From Candidatus Fermentithermobacillaceae bacterium (lineage in GTDB: Bacteria; Bacillota; Sulfobacillia; Fermentithermobacillales; Fermentithermobacillaceae), in contig JAAZEL010000026.1 in NCBI GenBank assembly GCA_012512325.1, forward strand, positions 1 to 55,929: 55,929 nt of DNA. Direction: 5' to 3'. Shown in pieces: positions 16,272-25,230 of this stretch. Position 1 is the first letter of the stretch. Each line of letters opens with the position of its first letter. The position numbers and the translations under genes were made by a program. The notes under the pieces are model-generated. The model was not told the origin of the DNA, made no database searches, and saw only the letters and a program-made list of their open reading frames with translations.

Positions 16272-18092
16272 TCAGCGACTCCTTCCGTCGGGCAAAGCAT
16301 AGTCAGGATAGGCGCCGAGAGCTCGATACCACTGCTGCAGTTTGGCTGCACGCACCTGCGGATTCCGGGGCAGGATCAAGGGCCGCCCCCGGCCATCGAG
16401 GATCAAACCCAGCTTGCTCGGGGGTATTGTCACCGTCACAGCCTGGCCTTTGCCCGCGCCGACGTCAAACCGCTTGTTGGGAACTACTGTAAGCTCCGTG
16501 CCGGACCAGGCGTCACCGGCTGCCGGAGGGTTCAAACAAGGCACTACCGTGATTTCTCCTGCGACCAGCTTGTAAGTGCTGCCGCAGAAGGTTACGGCCG
16601 CAATTGCGGTACCTTGTTTCACGTCCGGGCCTACAGGTGCAATGGCTGTTGCCGCCAAAGCAGGCGGGAAGACACTCGTGTCTTGCTCCGGGCCGCCGTT
16701 GCTACCCGCGGAAATGAGCCCAGCGCAAGGCAAGAACGAACCGTCGTCGATATAGATGTGGGTAATCCCTTCAGGCTGGATGGCGTCGAGGATGATGGAG
16801 ACTGCCTGGCTCAGGCGGGGCGCATTTGCGATCACGCCTCCCATGCCCACAATGGCATCTGTTTTCATCAGGTTTACCAGGGTATATCCTGTGCCATGCT
16901 GGTCGAAAACATCCCCTATTTGCCTTGAGATCTTTATGCCTTTGAGCCCCGTGACGATTGAGCGGTGGCGGTCCAGGGACAGCCTCACCGCTTCCTTTGC
17001 AAAACTCTGCTCAAGTATGAGGTCCTCTATGGTCTGGGGTAGAGTTGACGGGCGTATGGCCTTGTTGAGATGCCAGTTGCCCACAAGACCGTCATCCTGT
17101 ACCCACGGCAACCACTGGATGATCATATCTGGGTTGATCTGGTCAAGCAGCTTTCCCATGCTGTACGACATGCCTACATTGGCCGATACGCTCCTGTAAA
17201 GCCGGCCGTCGATGACGGAGAACACATCTGTGGTTGCGCCTCCGACATCCACTGCCAGGATATTGTAGTTGCTTTCCGCGGCAAACCGGGTAAGGGCCGC
17301 ACCTACCGCTACAGGTGTGGGTTGGACCCTGTCTTGCGACCAAAGAGCCAGAGTTTTGAAACCCGGTGCGCCTGACATCACGTGCTTGAGGAATATTTCC
17401 TGGATTACGCTCCTTACAGGATGGAGCTGCTCGGTTTCCATGGCGGGACGGATGTTGTCGATGAAAATCAGATCCATTGTACTCCCGACAATGCTTTCAA
17501 GATATCTGCGGGCGTCTACATTGCCTGCGTAAACCAAAGGAATCTTGCCCCTGACATCAAACCGGGGTTTGGGCGCTGCCAAAGCCAGGAATTCTGCAAG
17601 GGTGAGCACATCGGAGATATTGCCGCCGTCTATCCCGCCTGTGAGGAGCACCATATCGCAGGACACCTTCTTGATGCGTTCCAAAGATCTGAAATCCGAA
17701 GTTGCCTGGTTCAAAGACACAACCTCGGTGACCACCGCGCCCGCCCCCAAGGCTGCCCTGTGACCTGATTCGGCGGTGATCTGCTCCGTGAGCCCTGCCA
17801 CAAGCACCTGAAGTCCGCCGCCTGCGCTGGAGGTGGCTATGAACTCCCCAACCCCCTGGTTTTCCCCTGTACCCGAAATAGGGTGGTTTTGAGAAAGGAT
17901 CCTGATTCCCGTCCACGCCTCAAGCTTAGCGATGGCTCTCCTGAGCCCTATCATCACGTCGGAGTAGGGGGAATCCACGGTAGTAGGCGCCCAGGCCCGC
18001 TCCCTGACCCGCCAAGTGCTCCCGTTGCGCTCAAGCAGGCTCACTTTGGTGAAGGTAGCGCCGGTGTCCGCGAACAAGATGCGTTCAGCCAC
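16272..18092 (-). CDS. MutL-family (glutamate mutase-associated) ASKHA ATPase-like protein
   Basis: The 606-residue protein resembles MutL/GlmL, the actin/Hsp70-fold protein found beside glutamate mutase and thought to act as its chaperone or reactivase. Phosphate-binding strands are ILFADTGATFTKVSLLE at the N-terminus and ILAVDVGGATTDVFSVIDG near residue 250. VLLTGGIDGGN and TDAIVGMGGVIANAP are further family segments. GTG at 18092 is chosen because GGAGGTGA lies 8 bases upstream; a longer frame from 18119 would overlap the permease gene and swallow that site. No mutase genes (MutS/MutE) are in the window. Instead the gene is embedded with two FtsX permeases and an ATPase, suggesting a different, envelope-related job. 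Confidence 0.85.
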   Translation of the reverse strand: MAERILFADTGATFTKVSLLERNGSTWRVRERAWAPTTVDSPYSDVMIGLRRAIAKLEAWTGIRILSQNHPISGTGENQGVGEFIATSSAGGGLQVLVAGLTEQITAESGHRAALGAGAVVTEVVSLNQATSDFRSLERIKKVSCDMVLLTGGIDGGNISDVLTLAEFLALAAPKPRFDVRGKIPLVYAGNVDARRYLESIVGSTMDLIFIDNIRPAMETEQLHPVRSVIQEIFLKHVMSGAPGFKTLALWSQDRVQPTPVAVGAALTRFAAESNYNILAVDVGGATTDVFSVIDGRLYRSVSANVGMSYSMGKLLDQINPDMIIQWLPWVQDDGLVGNWHLNKAIRPSTLPQTIEDLILEQSFAKEAVRLSLDRHRSIVTGLKGIKISRQIGDVFDQHGTGYTLVNLMKTDAIVGMGGVIANAPRLSQAVSIILDAIQPEGITHIYIDDGSFLPCAGLISAGSNGGPEQDTSVFPPALAATAIAPVGPDVKQGTAIAAVTFCGSTYKLVAGEITVVPCLNPPAAGDAWSGTELTVVPNKRFDVGAGKGQAVTVTIPPSKLGLILDGRGRPLILPRNPQVRAAKLQQWYRALGAYPDYALPDGRSR

Positions 18093-18108
18093 ATGGGTCA
18101 CCTCCGGT

Positions 18109-19329
18109 TTAGATGCCACCGCATAGGCCGCAATTGGCGCATGAAGGGTTGGAAATCACATACACCGGCCTGTTATTGAGCAGTTGGTCGCAGTTGGCAT
18201 TCTTGATAAGCTGAAGGGGCATCCATACCCCCGCTGCCATGGTCAAAATACCGGTGATCACTGCGATTACATAGGCGCTCGGGGGCATCAGATCGCCTGT
18301 TTCAAGCAAGCCTGCAAACCGGCGTCCGGCGATCACTCCCAGGACTATACCGGGCAAGCTGATGTAAGCGGCTTCCAACGCCATTGATCTCCTGAGGTCG
18401 GCTACGGTGCCTCCCAACACCCTGAAGATGCCCAAGGAGCGCTTACGTCCGAGGAATGACACGGTGAGCACGCAGGTTATGGCAGCTGCGGCAGATAAGA
18501 GCACCAGGAGGGAAATGACCTGCCAGGATGCAAAGGCGCCCCTGGTTGCCCTTCTCAGAGACATGGTGCCGGAATAAGGTGTGATAACTGTGGCCTCCTC
18601 GGGGACATTTCTCTCAACTTGAGCAAAGTACCTGTTTATCGTAGACGTCCCAACCGGGTTCCTGGGGTTGAACCCCAAGCGATCCGGCAATTCCAGCAAG
18701 ATCCCCTGGCGCTCATTGCCAAGCTTGCTGATGAAATCGGGATGTACCAAAGCCCAGCCGTGAAGGGCCGGAAAGCTTTCTTCCGCGCAAGGCAGGATTA
18801 CGTTTTGCCACCGGAGCTGTTGAGACGGATTGCCCGGAAGCCATGCGGAGATGCTCGGTTCCGCATCACCGGTTTCAGCGTAGAAAAGCAGTTGGATTGC
18901 GTCTTCCGGCAAGTCGTACCCTGTTCCCAAAAGCCACAGCCTTCCTATGTTGGATTCGACTTCCGCCCACTTAACCCTGTAAGTTGACCCGGACCACTTC
19001 AGTGACCGCTGAAAACCTGTCAGGTCACCCATGTCCCTGTCAAAGGTAATGAGCCCATGAAAAGGGAGTTTGCTCATCTGAACTCTGGCCGCCAGCACTT
19101 CAACGTTCTTAGCTATGATAGTGGTGATCAAGAACGATACAGCCACGCTCAAGAACACTGACAAAGCGACCAGGGCGGCAAAAGCTTTGGTGAACCGGAT
19201 CCTTCCCAGGGCAATAAGGTTGTAAACGGGATAATTGGGCTTCGGACGTGGGATCTCTATGGCTTGCCCCTGTCCCGGAGTATATGCCCTGCTTGACGGA
19301 ATGTGTGCCCCGCTAGATGAGGGTGCCAT
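18109..19329 (-). CDS. FtsX-type ABC transporter permease with C-terminal cysteine motif
   Basis: The 406-residue membrane protein has a cytoplasmic leader of about 45 residues, a first helix ([22 protein letters not shown]), a large external domain (about 75-275), and three C-terminal helices, the MacB/FtsX topology. It ends with [13 protein letters not shown], giving Cys397, Cys400 and Cys403 in a CxxCxxC pattern, which is not a feature of FtsX permeases that I know. ATG at 19329 has GGAG 10 bases upstream and overlaps the ATPase gene by 17 nt. The stop is 16 nt before the MutL-like start. It probably pairs with the upstream permease in an ATPase-driven extracytoplasmic machine rather than a classic transporter. 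Confidence 0.82.
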   Translation of the reverse strand: MAPSSSGAHIPSSRAYTPGQGQAIEIPRPKPNYPVYNLIALGRIRFTKAFAALVALSVFLSVAVSFLITTIIAKNVEVLAARVQMSKLPFHGLITFDRDMGDLTGFQRSLKWSGSTYRVKWAEVESNIGRLWLLGTGYDLPEDAIQLLFYAETGDAEPSISAWLPGNPSQQLRWQNVILPCAEESFPALHGWALVHPDFISKLGNERQGILLELPDRLGFNPRNPVGTSTINRYFAQVERNVPEEATVITPYSGTMSLRRATRGAFASWQVISLLVLLSAAAAITCVLTVSFLGRKRSLGIFRVLGGTVADLRRSMALEAAYISLPGIVLGVIAGRRFAGLLETGDLMPPSAYVIAVITGILTMAAGVWMPLQLIKNANCDQLLNNRPVYVISNPSCANCGLCGGI

Positions 19330-20023
19330 GCCGGTCACTCCTCTCCGCGATTTCGCCGTCTACGATTCTTACTACGATGTCGGCATATTCGAGGAAACTC
19401 CGGTCGTGGCTGGCGATGATGAAAGTCTGGTTCTCTTCTTTGTTGAACTTGGCGAACAGGCCCATGATTTCCCTTGAACGTGCCGAATCGAGGTTGCCTG
19501 TGGGTTCGTCGGCAAGCACCACGGCGGGACGCGTGGCAAGAGCCCTGCATATAGCCACCCGCTGTTGCTCGCCTCCGCTCAGTTCTGAAGGGTAGTGTTT
19601 CATCCTGTCCAACAGCCTCACAGCTTCTAAGAGCTCTGTGGTTCGCTGGGTGATTGCGTCGTCGTCGTAACCAGCCAGCCTCATGGGCAGCCCGATGTTT
19701 TCCACGGCGGTTAGTTCAGGGAACAGGTTAAAGAACTGAAACACCATACCTATTTCAGTTCGCCTCAACATTGCCAGGTCATCTTCGGAAAGCCTTGAGA
19801 ACTTGCGGCCCTTGAGTATGACCTCGCCGTGGGTGGGCCTGTCTATCCCTCCCAGGATATTGAGAAGAGTGGTCTTGCCTGAACCGGAAGGCCCCATGAT
19901 CACCACAAAGGCGCCTTCAGGCACTTCCAGTTCCACATCTCTTAGAGCAAACAGCCCGTCCCCCACCGGGTAGAACTTGGAGATCTCGTGACAGCTGATT
20001 ATAGGCCCTGTCCGTTTATTCAT
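19313..20023 (-). CDS. ABC transporter ATPase, LolD/MacB/FtsE type
   Basis: This 236-residue ATPase is complete: Walker [13 protein letters not shown] near residue 43, Q-loop [11 protein letters not shown], signature [15 protein letters not shown], Walker [14 protein letters not shown], and a switch histidine in IIASHDRSF. The [11 protein letters not shown] form is typical of the LolD/MacB/FtsE class, which powers mechanotransmission by FtsX-type permeases. It overlaps the upstream permease gene by 8 nt and the downstream one by 17 nt, so the three form one translationally coupled unit. Confidence 0.95.
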   Translation of the reverse strand: MNKRTGPIISCHEISKFYPVGDGLFALRDVELEVPEGAFVVIMGPSGSGKTTLLNILGGIDRPTHGEVILKGRKFSRLSEDDLAMLRRTEIGMVFQFFNLFPELTAVENIGLPMRLAGYDDDAITQRTTELLEAVRLLDRMKHYPSELSGGEQQRVAICRALATRPAVVLADEPTGNLDSARSREIMGLFAKFNKEENQTFIIASHDRSFLEYADIVVRIVDGEIAERSDRHGTLI

Positions 20024-21479
20024 GGCTCAGCACCTCCGCACATGATAGTCGGGACGCCCACCAGGCAATTCCGAAGCCGATCGCCAGGGACAGACCTACC
20101 GAAAGCCCCATTATCTTGCCAAAATCGCCCAGGGCTTGTATAAGCCATTCTTTAAGTGTCATGTCAGACCCTATCAGCGTGATCAAGTACAGCAAGTTGC
20201 CTGCGGCGATTCCGTAGAAGGTACCGGAAGCCGAAACGTACGCTACCAGGGTTAGGATGTACTGGACAATGTTCTTGGATGTAGCGCCTATCACCCTGAG
20301 GAGTCCGAGTTTGCGTTTCTGTTGCGCAACGGATATGTATGTGTTGCCCGCCACCACCACAGCGGCAAACCCTATTATGAGAGCCGCGTACACCGTGTGC
20401 ATGTCCGGGGGCATTACCACGTGGCTGGCCATGTGGCTCCTGGCTTCGGCCACCGGGTAGACTCCGTAATCGCTCCCCAAAGCTTCACGTATCAGCCGAG
20501 AGGTTTCCCTGATTTTGCTGCTCCTGTCTACGGTGACTGCAAGCTGATAGGTGGGGAAGTCCAAGTCAAAATCGCCTGAGGCTAGGCCGGTGGCTTCATG
20601 GGCAGTCAGCGCTCCCAGTTCGGCGAGGATCCCTTCGAACACGTCCATGGGAACAAGAAACTCAGGGCGTTCCCAGTATATAGGTATGCTCGGGGGAGGC
20701 CCCGGGCTGGCCGCCCCCGCTGCCGCATCTGTCTCCTCGCCCACCTGGATGGCGTACTTCTGGGAAACCACAAACCGGTACGAGCGGGCCCCTTCCCAGT
20801 CCACGGCCAATTGAGGTACAAGGCCTGACGGGGAGGCGGTACGGTAGACCACGACCTTGGGCACTGTGATGCTTATCACATCGCCTACTTCGATACTTGA
20901 AAAGGGCCTGCCTACGTTGGGGGCGATGCCTTCCAGCTCATCCTTCCGGGTAAAGGGAGGGTGTTTCTCCGGGTCTTCGGTCAGATGGGGCTCTATGGGA
21001 TGGCCTTCCAGATCAAAACCTCTCAAGAAAGCGTGGACGGTGCCGCGGTCAGTGCCAACTATACAAGGCACGCTGCGGTAAGCCGAAATCCGCCTTATAT
21101 TTGGTATACTTGCCAGCTGCTCAATGAGTTCCCTGGGGATCATGGCTCGCCATCCGGCACAAGCTTCTTCGGCGAGGTAGCCTGTTTTCGCAGTATCCTT
21201 GAAATAATACAGCAGGTGGGATTGCCAATCGCTTCCTTGCCAGTTTCTCCAGGTGAGCATGTTGGTTTCAGATGACGACAAAGGTGCCTGAGCGGGGAAG
21301 ATGAGGATGTCCCCGCCGGAAAAGGTGCGCTCAGGCAGGGCAACCCCAACGTTGTAACCTTCGGGAACCACCCGGATTAGCACGACTATCATGGCAGCCA
21401 GAGCACAAGTGATCACACCTACAATGGTCCTGGTGGAGTTGCGCCTGATCTCCGTCATTGCAAGCTTGGAGAAATCCAT
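20016..21479 (-). CDS. FtsX-type ABC transporter permease, first gene of the operon
   Basis: This 487-residue protein has an N-terminal helix (RTIVGVITCALAAMIVVLIRVV), a large external domain of about 290 residues, and three C-terminal helices (VYAALIIGFAAVVVAGNTYI, YILTLVAYVSASGTFYGIAA, IMGLSVGLSLAIGFGIAWWA). SVAQQKRKLGLLRVIGATSK after the second helix is the coupling-helix region that contacts the ATPase. The external domain resembles the MacB periplasmic core only in general layout. Start ATG follows AGGTGATCC. It is the first gene of the five-gene operon and is divergent from speD. Confidence 0.85.
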   Translation of the reverse strand: MDFSKLAMTEIRRNSTRTIVGVITCALAAMIVVLIRVVPEGYNVGVALPERTFSGGDILIFPAQAPLSSSETNMLTWRNWQGSDWQSHLLYYFKDTAKTGYLAEEACAGWRAMIPRELIEQLASIPNIRRISAYRSVPCIVGTDRGTVHAFLRGFDLEGHPIEPHLTEDPEKHPPFTRKDELEGIAPNVGRPFSSIEVGDVISITVPKVVVYRTASPSGLVPQLAVDWEGARSYRFVVSQKYAIQVGEETDAAAGAASPGPPPSIPIYWERPEFLVPMDVFEGILAELGALTAHEATGLASGDFDLDFPTYQLAVTVDRSSKIRETSRLIREALGSDYGVYPVAEARSHMASHVVMPPDMHTVYAALIIGFAAVVVAGNTYISVAQQKRKLGLLRVIGATSKNIVQYILTLVAYVSASGTFYGIAAGNLLYLITLIGSDMTLKEWLIQALGDFGKIMGLSVGLSLAIGFGIAWWASRLSCAEVLSHE

Positions 21480-21571
21480 CCGGGATCACCTGCCTTCGTA
21501 CTGATGCTTTAGTTCTGCTTTGACTGGGCTGACTCCTTCTGTAACTACAATAAGGATCGGGTAAGCCCACC

Positions 21572-21657
21572 GGACGTTTGAGCATATATTGCATTGACAC
21601 CTGAGGGGGACTAACCTAGAATGTGATTGGTTTACTCTATGTATCCCTCAAACGTCC
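21572..21657. repeat. Inverted repeat flanking the speD promoter
   Basis: GGACGTTTGAG (21572-21582) and CTCAAACGTCC (21647-21657) are perfect 11-bp inverted copies, one on each side of the speD promoter. They could be operator halves for looped repression, or form a large hairpin if transcription started further upstream. Confidence 0.7.
21594..21622 (+). promoter_or_regulatory. Sigma-A-type promoter of speD
   Basis: TTGACA (21594-21599) and TAGAAT (21617-21622) are exactly 17 bp apart, followed about 50 bp later by the ribosome-binding site GAAAGGGGG and the speD ATG. Confidence 0.85.
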
Positions 21658-21682
21658 TTGATAAGAGAAAGGGGGCTGAGAG

Positions 21683-22054
21683 ATGAAGGGACTGGGCCGG
21701 CATGTCCTGGCTGAGGTTTACGGATGTGAGTTTGACATCCTAAATGACCTGGACAAGATCCGGGAGGTCATGGTCAGTGCGGCTCTCTCCGCCGGCGCGG
21801 AAGTGATAGAAACAACTTTCCACCGGTTTTCGCCTCAGGGTATAAGCGGCGTGGTGGTGATTTCCGAATCACATCTTGCAATTCACACATGGCCTGAATT
21901 GGGTTATGCAGCCATAGATGTGTTTACTTGCGGAACTAACGTCGATCCCTGGGTAGCAATGGAGGCCATAATAGACGAATTCGGAGCGACATCGGTAACT
22001 GCAACGGAAGTGAAGCGTGGAGTTCTCTTGAAATCCGTAGAGGCGGCCAGCTAG
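21683..22054 (+). CDS. speD: S-adenosylmethionine decarboxylase proenzyme
   Basis: SpeD (123 residues, the short SpeH class) decarboxylates AdoMet to supply aminopropyl groups for spermidine. The proenzyme self-cleaves between Glu62 and Ser63 in VVISESHLAIHTW, turning Ser63 into the pyruvoyl cofactor. His68 and Cys83 (FTCGTNVDPW), needed for processing and catalysis, are present at the canonical positions. The length is normal. It appears to be a single-gene transcript with its own promoter and terminator. No spermidine synthase gene is adjacent. Confidence 0.97.
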   Translation: MKGLGRHVLAEVYGCEFDILNDLDKIREVMVSAALSAGAEVIETTFHRFSPQGISGVVVISESHLAIHTWPELGYAAIDVFTCGTNVDPWVAMEAIIDEFGATSVTATEVKRGVLLKSVEAAS

Positions 22055-22120
22055 CCAAAATACTACGGGAAAGGTGATGTCTTATTGTAGGTTCAGATGA
22101 GGATGGAAGCCTAAAGGATT

Positions 22121-22160
22121 AGACCCTGCGTGACAAAACGGAAACGCAGGGTCTTGTCGT
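22121..22160 (+). terminator. Terminator after speD
   Basis: AGACCCTGCGT (22121-22131) pairs perfectly with ACGCAGGGTCT (22144-22154), followed by TGTCGTTT. No gene is visible in the remaining part of the gap up to ndk. Confidence 0.8.
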
Positions 22161-22310
22161 TTCAGGTACACTTAACCCGAGACGGCCCCGAATTGGCCTT
22201 GCGTTGGTTGTGCTGTGCCTCTTACGGCGCGAGCCATGGTGTCCTGAGACTCGTGTATGAGGTATATTAGTGGTAACAACACAAGAATAACTGTAAGGGG
22301 AGACGGACCA

Positions 22311-22766
22311 GTGACGGAAAGAACTCTCGTGTTGGCAAAACCCGATGCGGTTGCCCGGGGACTGACAGGTGAGATAATCAAGAGGCTGGAGGCCAGAGGT
22401 TTGAGACCGGCGGGACTCAAGATGATTTGGATCGACGAAGAACTTGCCAAACGCCATTATTCAGCCCACATAGGAAAGCCGTTTTTTGAAGGGCTGGTAC
22501 AGTACATAACCTCCCTCCCTGTAGTGGCGATGGTGTGGGAGGGGCCGTCAGCGGTAAGCGTGGTAAGGAACACAATGGGCGCCACCAATCCGGCCCAGGC
22601 CCAGCCGGGCACAATCCGCGGCGACCTTGGAACCGACATCTCAAACAACCTGGTACATGGGTCTGATTCAGTTGAATCGGCGGAGAAAGAGATAAACCTG
22701 TTCTTCAACGAAGCGGAGATTTTCAGCTGGAAGAGGCCACATGAGTCATTCATAACCGGGGAATGA
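22311..22766 (+). CDS. ndk: Nucleoside diphosphate kinase
   Basis: Ndk (151 residues) transfers the gamma-phosphate from ATP to other nucleoside diphosphates by a phosphohistidine intermediate. The catalytic His116 is in SNNLVHGSDS. The N-terminal RTLVLAKPDAVARGLTGEI and the RNTMGATNPAQAQPGTIRGD segment are diagnostic. The GTG at 22311 is chosen because AGGGGAG lies about 8 bases upstream and gives the usual family length; an ATG at 22257 would add 18 non-homologous residues. Confidence 0.96.
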   Translation: MTERTLVLAKPDAVARGLTGEIIKRLEARGLRPAGLKMIWIDEELAKRHYSAHIGKPFFEGLVQYITSLPVVAMVWEGPSAVSVVRNTMGATNPAQAQPGTIRGDLGTDISNNLVHGSDSVESAEKEINLFFNEAEIFSWKRPHESFITGE

Positions 22767-22850
22767 CATCCTCGCAGGTTGTACCTGGTGACGCCGGCCT
22801 TGGCCAGGTGCAGGCCGGCGGGAGGGTTCAGATTTCAGGGAGGAGCTCTA

Positions 22851-23636
22851 ATGCTGTACATAGGAACATCAGGCTTCAGCTACGCCGATTGGAGGGGAGT
22901 GTTCTATCCCCAAACCATGAAGCAAGGCGACTTCCTCGCGTATTACGCCCAACGTTTCGATTGCGTGGAACTTAACTTCACTTACTACAGGCAGCCCGCG
23001 GCCCATGCAATGGCTGCCATGGCAGCCAAGGTGCCGGATGCCTTCAAGTTTACCGTAAAGGCTCACAGGACCATGACCCATGAGATTCCAGGGGGCTCTG
23101 ATCTGGCTGCTGAGTTCGAACGGTTCCGCCAGGGGATGTTGCCGGTGGTTGAGGCCGGGAAACTTGGGTGCGTCTTATTCCAGTTTCCCTGGTCGTTCAG
23201 GCCTTCCAAGGGCAATTACGATTATGTGCTGTCCCTGCCCGACAGGCTGGATTACGCACAAGTAGTGGTTGAGTTCAGGAACAATGGGTGGGCAAGGGAC
23301 GAAGTGTACGAAGCTTTGAGACAACAGGCTATCGGGTTTTGCTGCGCGGATGAGCCTGAGTTGCGGGGGCTTTTCCCGAGGGTAGCCGTGGCGACCTCAA
23401 GAGTGAGCTATCTCAGGTTTCACGGCAGAAACGCAGCCAAATGGTTCAACCACAAAGAAGCATGGGAAAGATATGACTATCTGTACAACCGGGAAGAGCT
23501 CGCCCAATGGGTACCCAAGATACATGAAATGGCAGATGCCAGTGACGATATGTATGTGTTCTTCAACAACTGCCACCGGGGACAAGCCGCGGTCAATGCC
23601 GCGCAAATGCAGGAATTGCTCAGCCGACCTGTCTGA
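22851..23636 (+). CDS. DUF72 (YecE-like) family protein
   Basis: The 261-residue protein begins LYIGTSGFSYADWRGVFYP and has ELNFTYYRQP, FKFTVKAHRTMTHE, LGCVLFQFPWSFRPS, VEFRNNGWARDEVYE and YLRFHGRN, all typical of the DUF72 TIM-barrel family. The biochemical role of the family is not settled, although an Fe-S or nuclease link has been suggested. ATG at 22851 has AGGGAGGAG 6 bases upstream. It ends directly against the convergent DUF401 gene with no spacer. Confidence 0.9.
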   Translation: MLYIGTSGFSYADWRGVFYPQTMKQGDFLAYYAQRFDCVELNFTYYRQPAAHAMAAMAAKVPDAFKFTVKAHRTMTHEIPGGSDLAAEFERFRQGMLPVVEAGKLGCVLFQFPWSFRPSKGNYDYVLSLPDRLDYAQVVVEFRNNGWARDEVYEALRQQAIGFCCADEPELRGLFPRVAVATSRVSYLRFHGRNAAKWFNHKEAWERYDYLYNREELAQWVPKIHEMADASDDMYVFFNNCHRGQAAVNAAQMQELLSRPV

Positions 23637-24980
23637 CTATATAAGTCTGGTGGCAATACCTGCATGCAGGACCATGACAACTGCCACCGCCGCTATCACC
23701 GGCCAGTATTTCTTGTAGATCTCGGACAGATCAACGTCGTAATACTCGCATGTGAGCACCTGGCACAGGTGGAGGGGTGACGCAAAATACGCCAGGAAAC
23801 CTGCGCCGTAGATCACGGTTGTAAGGTACAACACAGCTTCCTGGGAAGCTCCTGCAGGAATCAGCACCGGGATGAGCACCCCCGTTGTGGTGGTATGGTT
23901 GGCGCTCACATATCCGAACAGCAGGGGGAAAACAACGGCGAGCAAGGCATGGGGTATCCCGTGGGCGGTTGCCGAGTCTACCAGAGCAGGGAATACCGGG
24001 GAAATCGCCGCAAACTCCTTGAATGCCATTATCCAAAACATGGCTGCCACCTGGGGGAGATTAGACCCCTTGATAACCGTACCTACCGAGGGCAGTTCCG
24101 TTTTTTCGAAGTAGGCCATAACCAGCCCTAGGGCTACTCCGACCATCATGGATTTCCACAATGACAGCTTGAAGACGACGCTCAACACCAAAGCAATGAG
24201 CAGAGGAGCGCCGTAACGGAAGAATCTCCACATATCCCGGACTCTGGAACTGTGAGCTTGGGAGTCATGAGCCTGGGAGTCATGAACCCTCGAGCCTTGC
24301 ACCTTTGCTCCTGCCGGTTGCCGGCCATGCAGCATACACGCAGAGTCTCTGTCCGTTGCAGGCGACGCTTCAACAGTCTTGGGCTGCCCGGTATTTCTCA
24401 GGAATAGCCAGTAGCCTGCAATCCAAAACCCTACCCCGTAGACCCACAGTTTGGAGATCAGTGTGCCCACAGATACTCCAATCAGGTTAGCCACCAAGAT
24501 CATTGTGGGCGACAACGGAAAGATGAAAAACATGCCGTGTCGAAATACAAGGTTTATGGCTGCCTTGGTGTCAGGCGACAGGTCCAGCCCGTCTCCCAGC
24601 TTGTCCACCAGAGGTGCTGAGACAGCAGCTCCTCCCAATACAGGCATGGAGCCTATAAGCGCAGGAGCGGCCATAATCGCTGCTTTGAGGTTTCCCAGAA
24701 AACCCGCAAGTCCCTGAACCATATTGTCAAGGTAACCCGTCTCTTTCATTATCGTGGAAAACACACCTATCGCGAACACCGTGAGGGCCAGCTCAACGGT
24801 GGTAGTGTGCAAGAAGGCTTTCAGCACGGTACCTCCAGCTTCAGCCACAGGAAGCCCTGAAGTGAGCGCCATTACCACTGTGGCGGCACACATTGTATAA
24901 GCGAGGGACACCTTCTTGAAAGAGAAGAGGATGATGATGGCGAATGCGACTGCAACTCCGAATAACTGCAACGGACCCAC
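23637..24980 (-). CDS. DUF401 family membrane protein (putative anion/carboxylate transporter)
   Basis: This 447-residue hydrophobic protein has about ten membrane segments and the DUF401 hallmarks: ALTVFAIGVFSTIMKETGYL, IGSMPVLGGAAVSAPLVDKL, FRHGMFFIFPLSPTMILVA and FGYVSANHTTTTGVLIPVL. The fold resembles gluconate/citrate-type ion transporters, so transport of an organic anion is a fair guess. A cytoplasmic loop near residues 205-240 carries a tandem peptide repeat (HDSQA HDSQA HSSRV) encoded by 15-bp DNA repeats. The GTG start at 24980 is uncertain; a TTG at 24971 has a better spaced GAGGTG site. Confidence 0.8.
   Translation of the reverse strand: MGPLQLFGVAVAFAIIILFSFKKVSLAYTMCAATVVMALTSGLPVAEAGGTVLKAFLHTTTVELALTVFAIGVFSTIMKETGYLDNMVQGLAGFLGNLKAAIMAAPALIGSMPVLGGAAVSAPLVDKLGDGLDLSPDTKAAINLVFRHGMFFIFPLSPTMILVANLIGVSVGTLISKLWVYGVGFWIAGYWLFLRNTGQPKTVEASPATDRDSACMLHGRQPAGAKVQGSRVHDSQAHDSQAHSSRVRDMWRFFRYGAPLLIALVLSVVFKLSLWKSMMVGVALGLVMAYFEKTELPSVGTVIKGSNLPQVAAMFWIMAFKEFAAISPVFPALVDSATAHGIPHALLAVVFPLLFGYVSANHTTTTGVLIPVLIPAGASQEAVLYLTTVIYGAGFLAYFASPLHLCQVLTCEYYDVDLSEIYKKYWPVIAAVAVVMVLHAGIATRLI
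24254..24298. repeat. 15-bp in-frame tandem repeat inside the DUF401 gene
   Basis: GAGCTTGGGAGTCAT (24254-24268) is followed by GAGCCTGGGAGTCAT (24269-24283), one mismatch, and a decayed third unit GAACCCTCGAGCCTT (24284-24298). Being a multiple of three it keeps the frame and adds polar residues to one loop. Confidence 0.8.
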
Positions 24981-25040
24981 CTCGGTTCTGGATAGAGATC
25001 AACGCAATTATAACTCAGTAGGCAGGCTTTGCACATTCTT

Positions 25041-25150
25041 GGGGCCAAACCGCTATCTGCAGGAGTTGGGTGTCTTGGCCTGTGCTAATCCGCCGGAGCA
25101 GAAAAGGGGGCCAAACCGCTGTGTGCAGAGGAATCGGGCCGGTTGCCCCA
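25041..25150. repeat. 66-bp degenerate direct repeat upstream of nuclease gene
   Basis: GGGGCCAAACCGCT at 25041 recurs at 25107, each followed by a similar TGCAGRG-type tail; the spacing is 66 bp. The 250-bp gap between the divergent DUF401 and nuclease genes consists largely of this repeat. Confidence 0.65.
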
Positions 25151-25230
25151 GAACTACCAACATCGTGGCTCCGTGGTTGCCATGGTTGTGGCAGATACTG
25201 CTCATAAGCAGGAGAGAGGAGTTGGACGCA

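Noticed and set aside
16272-18092. DNA mismatch-repair MutL
   Set aside because: The protein has ASKHA phosphate motifs, not the GHKL ATPase motifs of mismatch-repair MutL; the shared name is a coincidence.
24916-25230. N-terminal extension of the exonuclease/DinG-like protein
   Set aside because: The extension consists of repeat DNA and overlaps the divergent gene start; the nuclease fold begins right after the GTG at 25231.
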